12,298 nt of DNA from Spirochaetaceae bacterium (lineage in GTDB: Bacteria > Spirochaetota > Spirochaetia > B11-G9): assembly GCA_030600745.1 (NCBI GenBank), contig JAUVLL010000057.1:1-12298 (forward strand), in the 5' to 3' direction. Under the pieces are notes generated by a model. That model was not told where the DNA came from. It made no database searches and worked only from the letters and a program-made list of their open reading frames with translations. The first letter of the stretch is position 1. Each line of letters opens with the position of its first letter. Positions 11,657 through 12,298 of the stretch are shown here, piece by piece. The translations under genes were made by a program, and so were the position numbers.

Positions 11657-12298
11657 TCAATTTTGAACTATTGGTCCTGCATCAGATAGATCCTGTGTAT
11701 CTATTTCCGGTTGCTTTGGTTCAATTAAAGCCAGGATCTCTTTAGCCTGCTGTTCCGGATTGGCAATGAGTTTCTTTAGTTGAGCAGAGCTAAGCTGTTC
11801 AGTGCGAAGCTTTGATCTACGCAATTCAATGGCCTGAACTACATCTTCCGGCATGGTGCTCTTTTCCGCCATTACCTTTAGTCCCCGGATGGTTGTGAGA
11901 ATATTTGTTGCATTCTGCTGTCGAATATGCTGGTCATAGGTTGCCAGAACATTGACGATGTTTTCTCGCTCCTGGGGATCGTACTTGTCAGCCAGATCAT
12001 AATCCTCAAGACGTTTGAGGGTACGAACTATTGGTTCAAAAGCCTCTACTGATATTACGAAAAAAGAAAACCCCTGTTCTACATAGTGAGTTTCTTTTAG
12101 CTCCTGGAGTCCTATATCGGGGATAACAAAAAATACTGTCTTATAAATATCATTAAAACTGGAGCTGGTACGGATTTTTTTTGCGGTGGACTGTACCTGA
12201 GACTTTATATATGTTTGCAAACTTTGAGATTGTGAAGATTTAGGGTCAAATATTACATACTGACCAAGAAGCTTGAGCATGAAATCCGGCTTAAATTT
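11657..12298 (-). CDS. RmuC-like / PD-(D/E)XK-type protein, C-terminal part, 5' end outside window
   Basis: 213 residues are visible with the frame still open at the window edge. The fragment begins KFKPDF and continues to YVIFDPKSS: a PD, then D18-x-K20, the spacing of a PD-(D/E)XK nuclease core as in RmuC, where PD..V.DSK is conserved. The following QTYIKSQVQSTAKKI, IYKTVFFVIPD and FFVISVEAFEPIVRTLKRLE fit the helix and strand order after such a core, and the rest is predicted helical, rich in Q, E and K. RmuC proteins act on DNA structures and limit inversions, but this protein is divergent, so a DNA-processing role is inference. The gene precedes the DUF1353 gene by 64 bases. The stop is TGA at 11657-11659. 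Confidence 0.5.
   Translation of the reverse strand, partial: KFKPDFMLKLLGQYVIFDPKSSQSQSLQTYIKSQVQSTAKKIRTSSSFNDIYKTVFFVIPDIGLQELKETHYVEQGFSFFVISVEAFEPIVRTLKRLEDYDLADKYDPQERENIVNVLATYDQHIRQQNATNILTTIRGLKVMAEKSTMPEDVVQAIELRRSKLRTEQLSSAQLKKLIANPEQQAKEILALIEPKQPEIDTQDLSDAGPIVQN

Overview
The window looks like chromosome from a Gram-negative spirochaete (Spirochaetales-like). The evidence is a small secreted beta-barrel protein of the DUF3996 type common in spirochaetes, a moderately AT-rich composition, a long DNA topoisomerase I ending in glycine/tyrosine-rich C-terminal repeats, and a tRNA-Asp gene without an encoded CCA end. The genus assignment is inference.

Positions 1-5646, all on the + strand, are ordinary housekeeping and accessory genes: the 3' two-thirds of a phenylacetate-CoA ligase translationally coupled to a tandem ACT-domain protein, a small outer-membrane protein, a hairpin-rich intergenic stretch ending in a clear intrinsic terminator, a DUF445 membrane protein, a zinc-ribbon SAM methyltransferase, tRNA-Asp with its own terminator, and an overlapping pair made of a membrane GAF-GGDEF diguanylate cyclase and a monoacylglycerol-lipase-like hydrolase. 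The - strand topA gene (5675-8230) converges on the hydrolase. Both stop codons lie in the two arms of one long imperfect hairpin, which is also a copy of a dispersed repeat found at 1541-1580.

Positions 8231-12298 are an accessory, gene-decay zone, with all genes on the - strand. After a palindrome-rich spacer come, in + coordinates: a Sir2 deacetylase remnant that has lost its 5' end and carries an internal frameshifting deletion; a compact and apparently intact BrnT/BrnA toxin-antitoxin pair with a strong promoter; a pRiA4b ORF-3 domain with its middle deleted, joined to a helical-repeat-like protein; the first 37 codons of a Rossmann-like protein; the last 32 codons of a ComF-like phosphoribosyltransferase; a DUF1353 protein; and the C-terminal part of an RmuC/PD-(D/E)XK-like protein running off the window edge.

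Transcription units that can be read: paaK-ACT(-OMP), DUF445-methyltransferase, tRNA-Asp alone, diguanylate cyclase-hydrolase, topA, brnTA. I do not see a convincing intact novel multi-gene system. The most unusual signals are the series of truncated or fused gene remnants and the TTC-loop hairpin repeat, whose stem changes in a compensatory way between copies.
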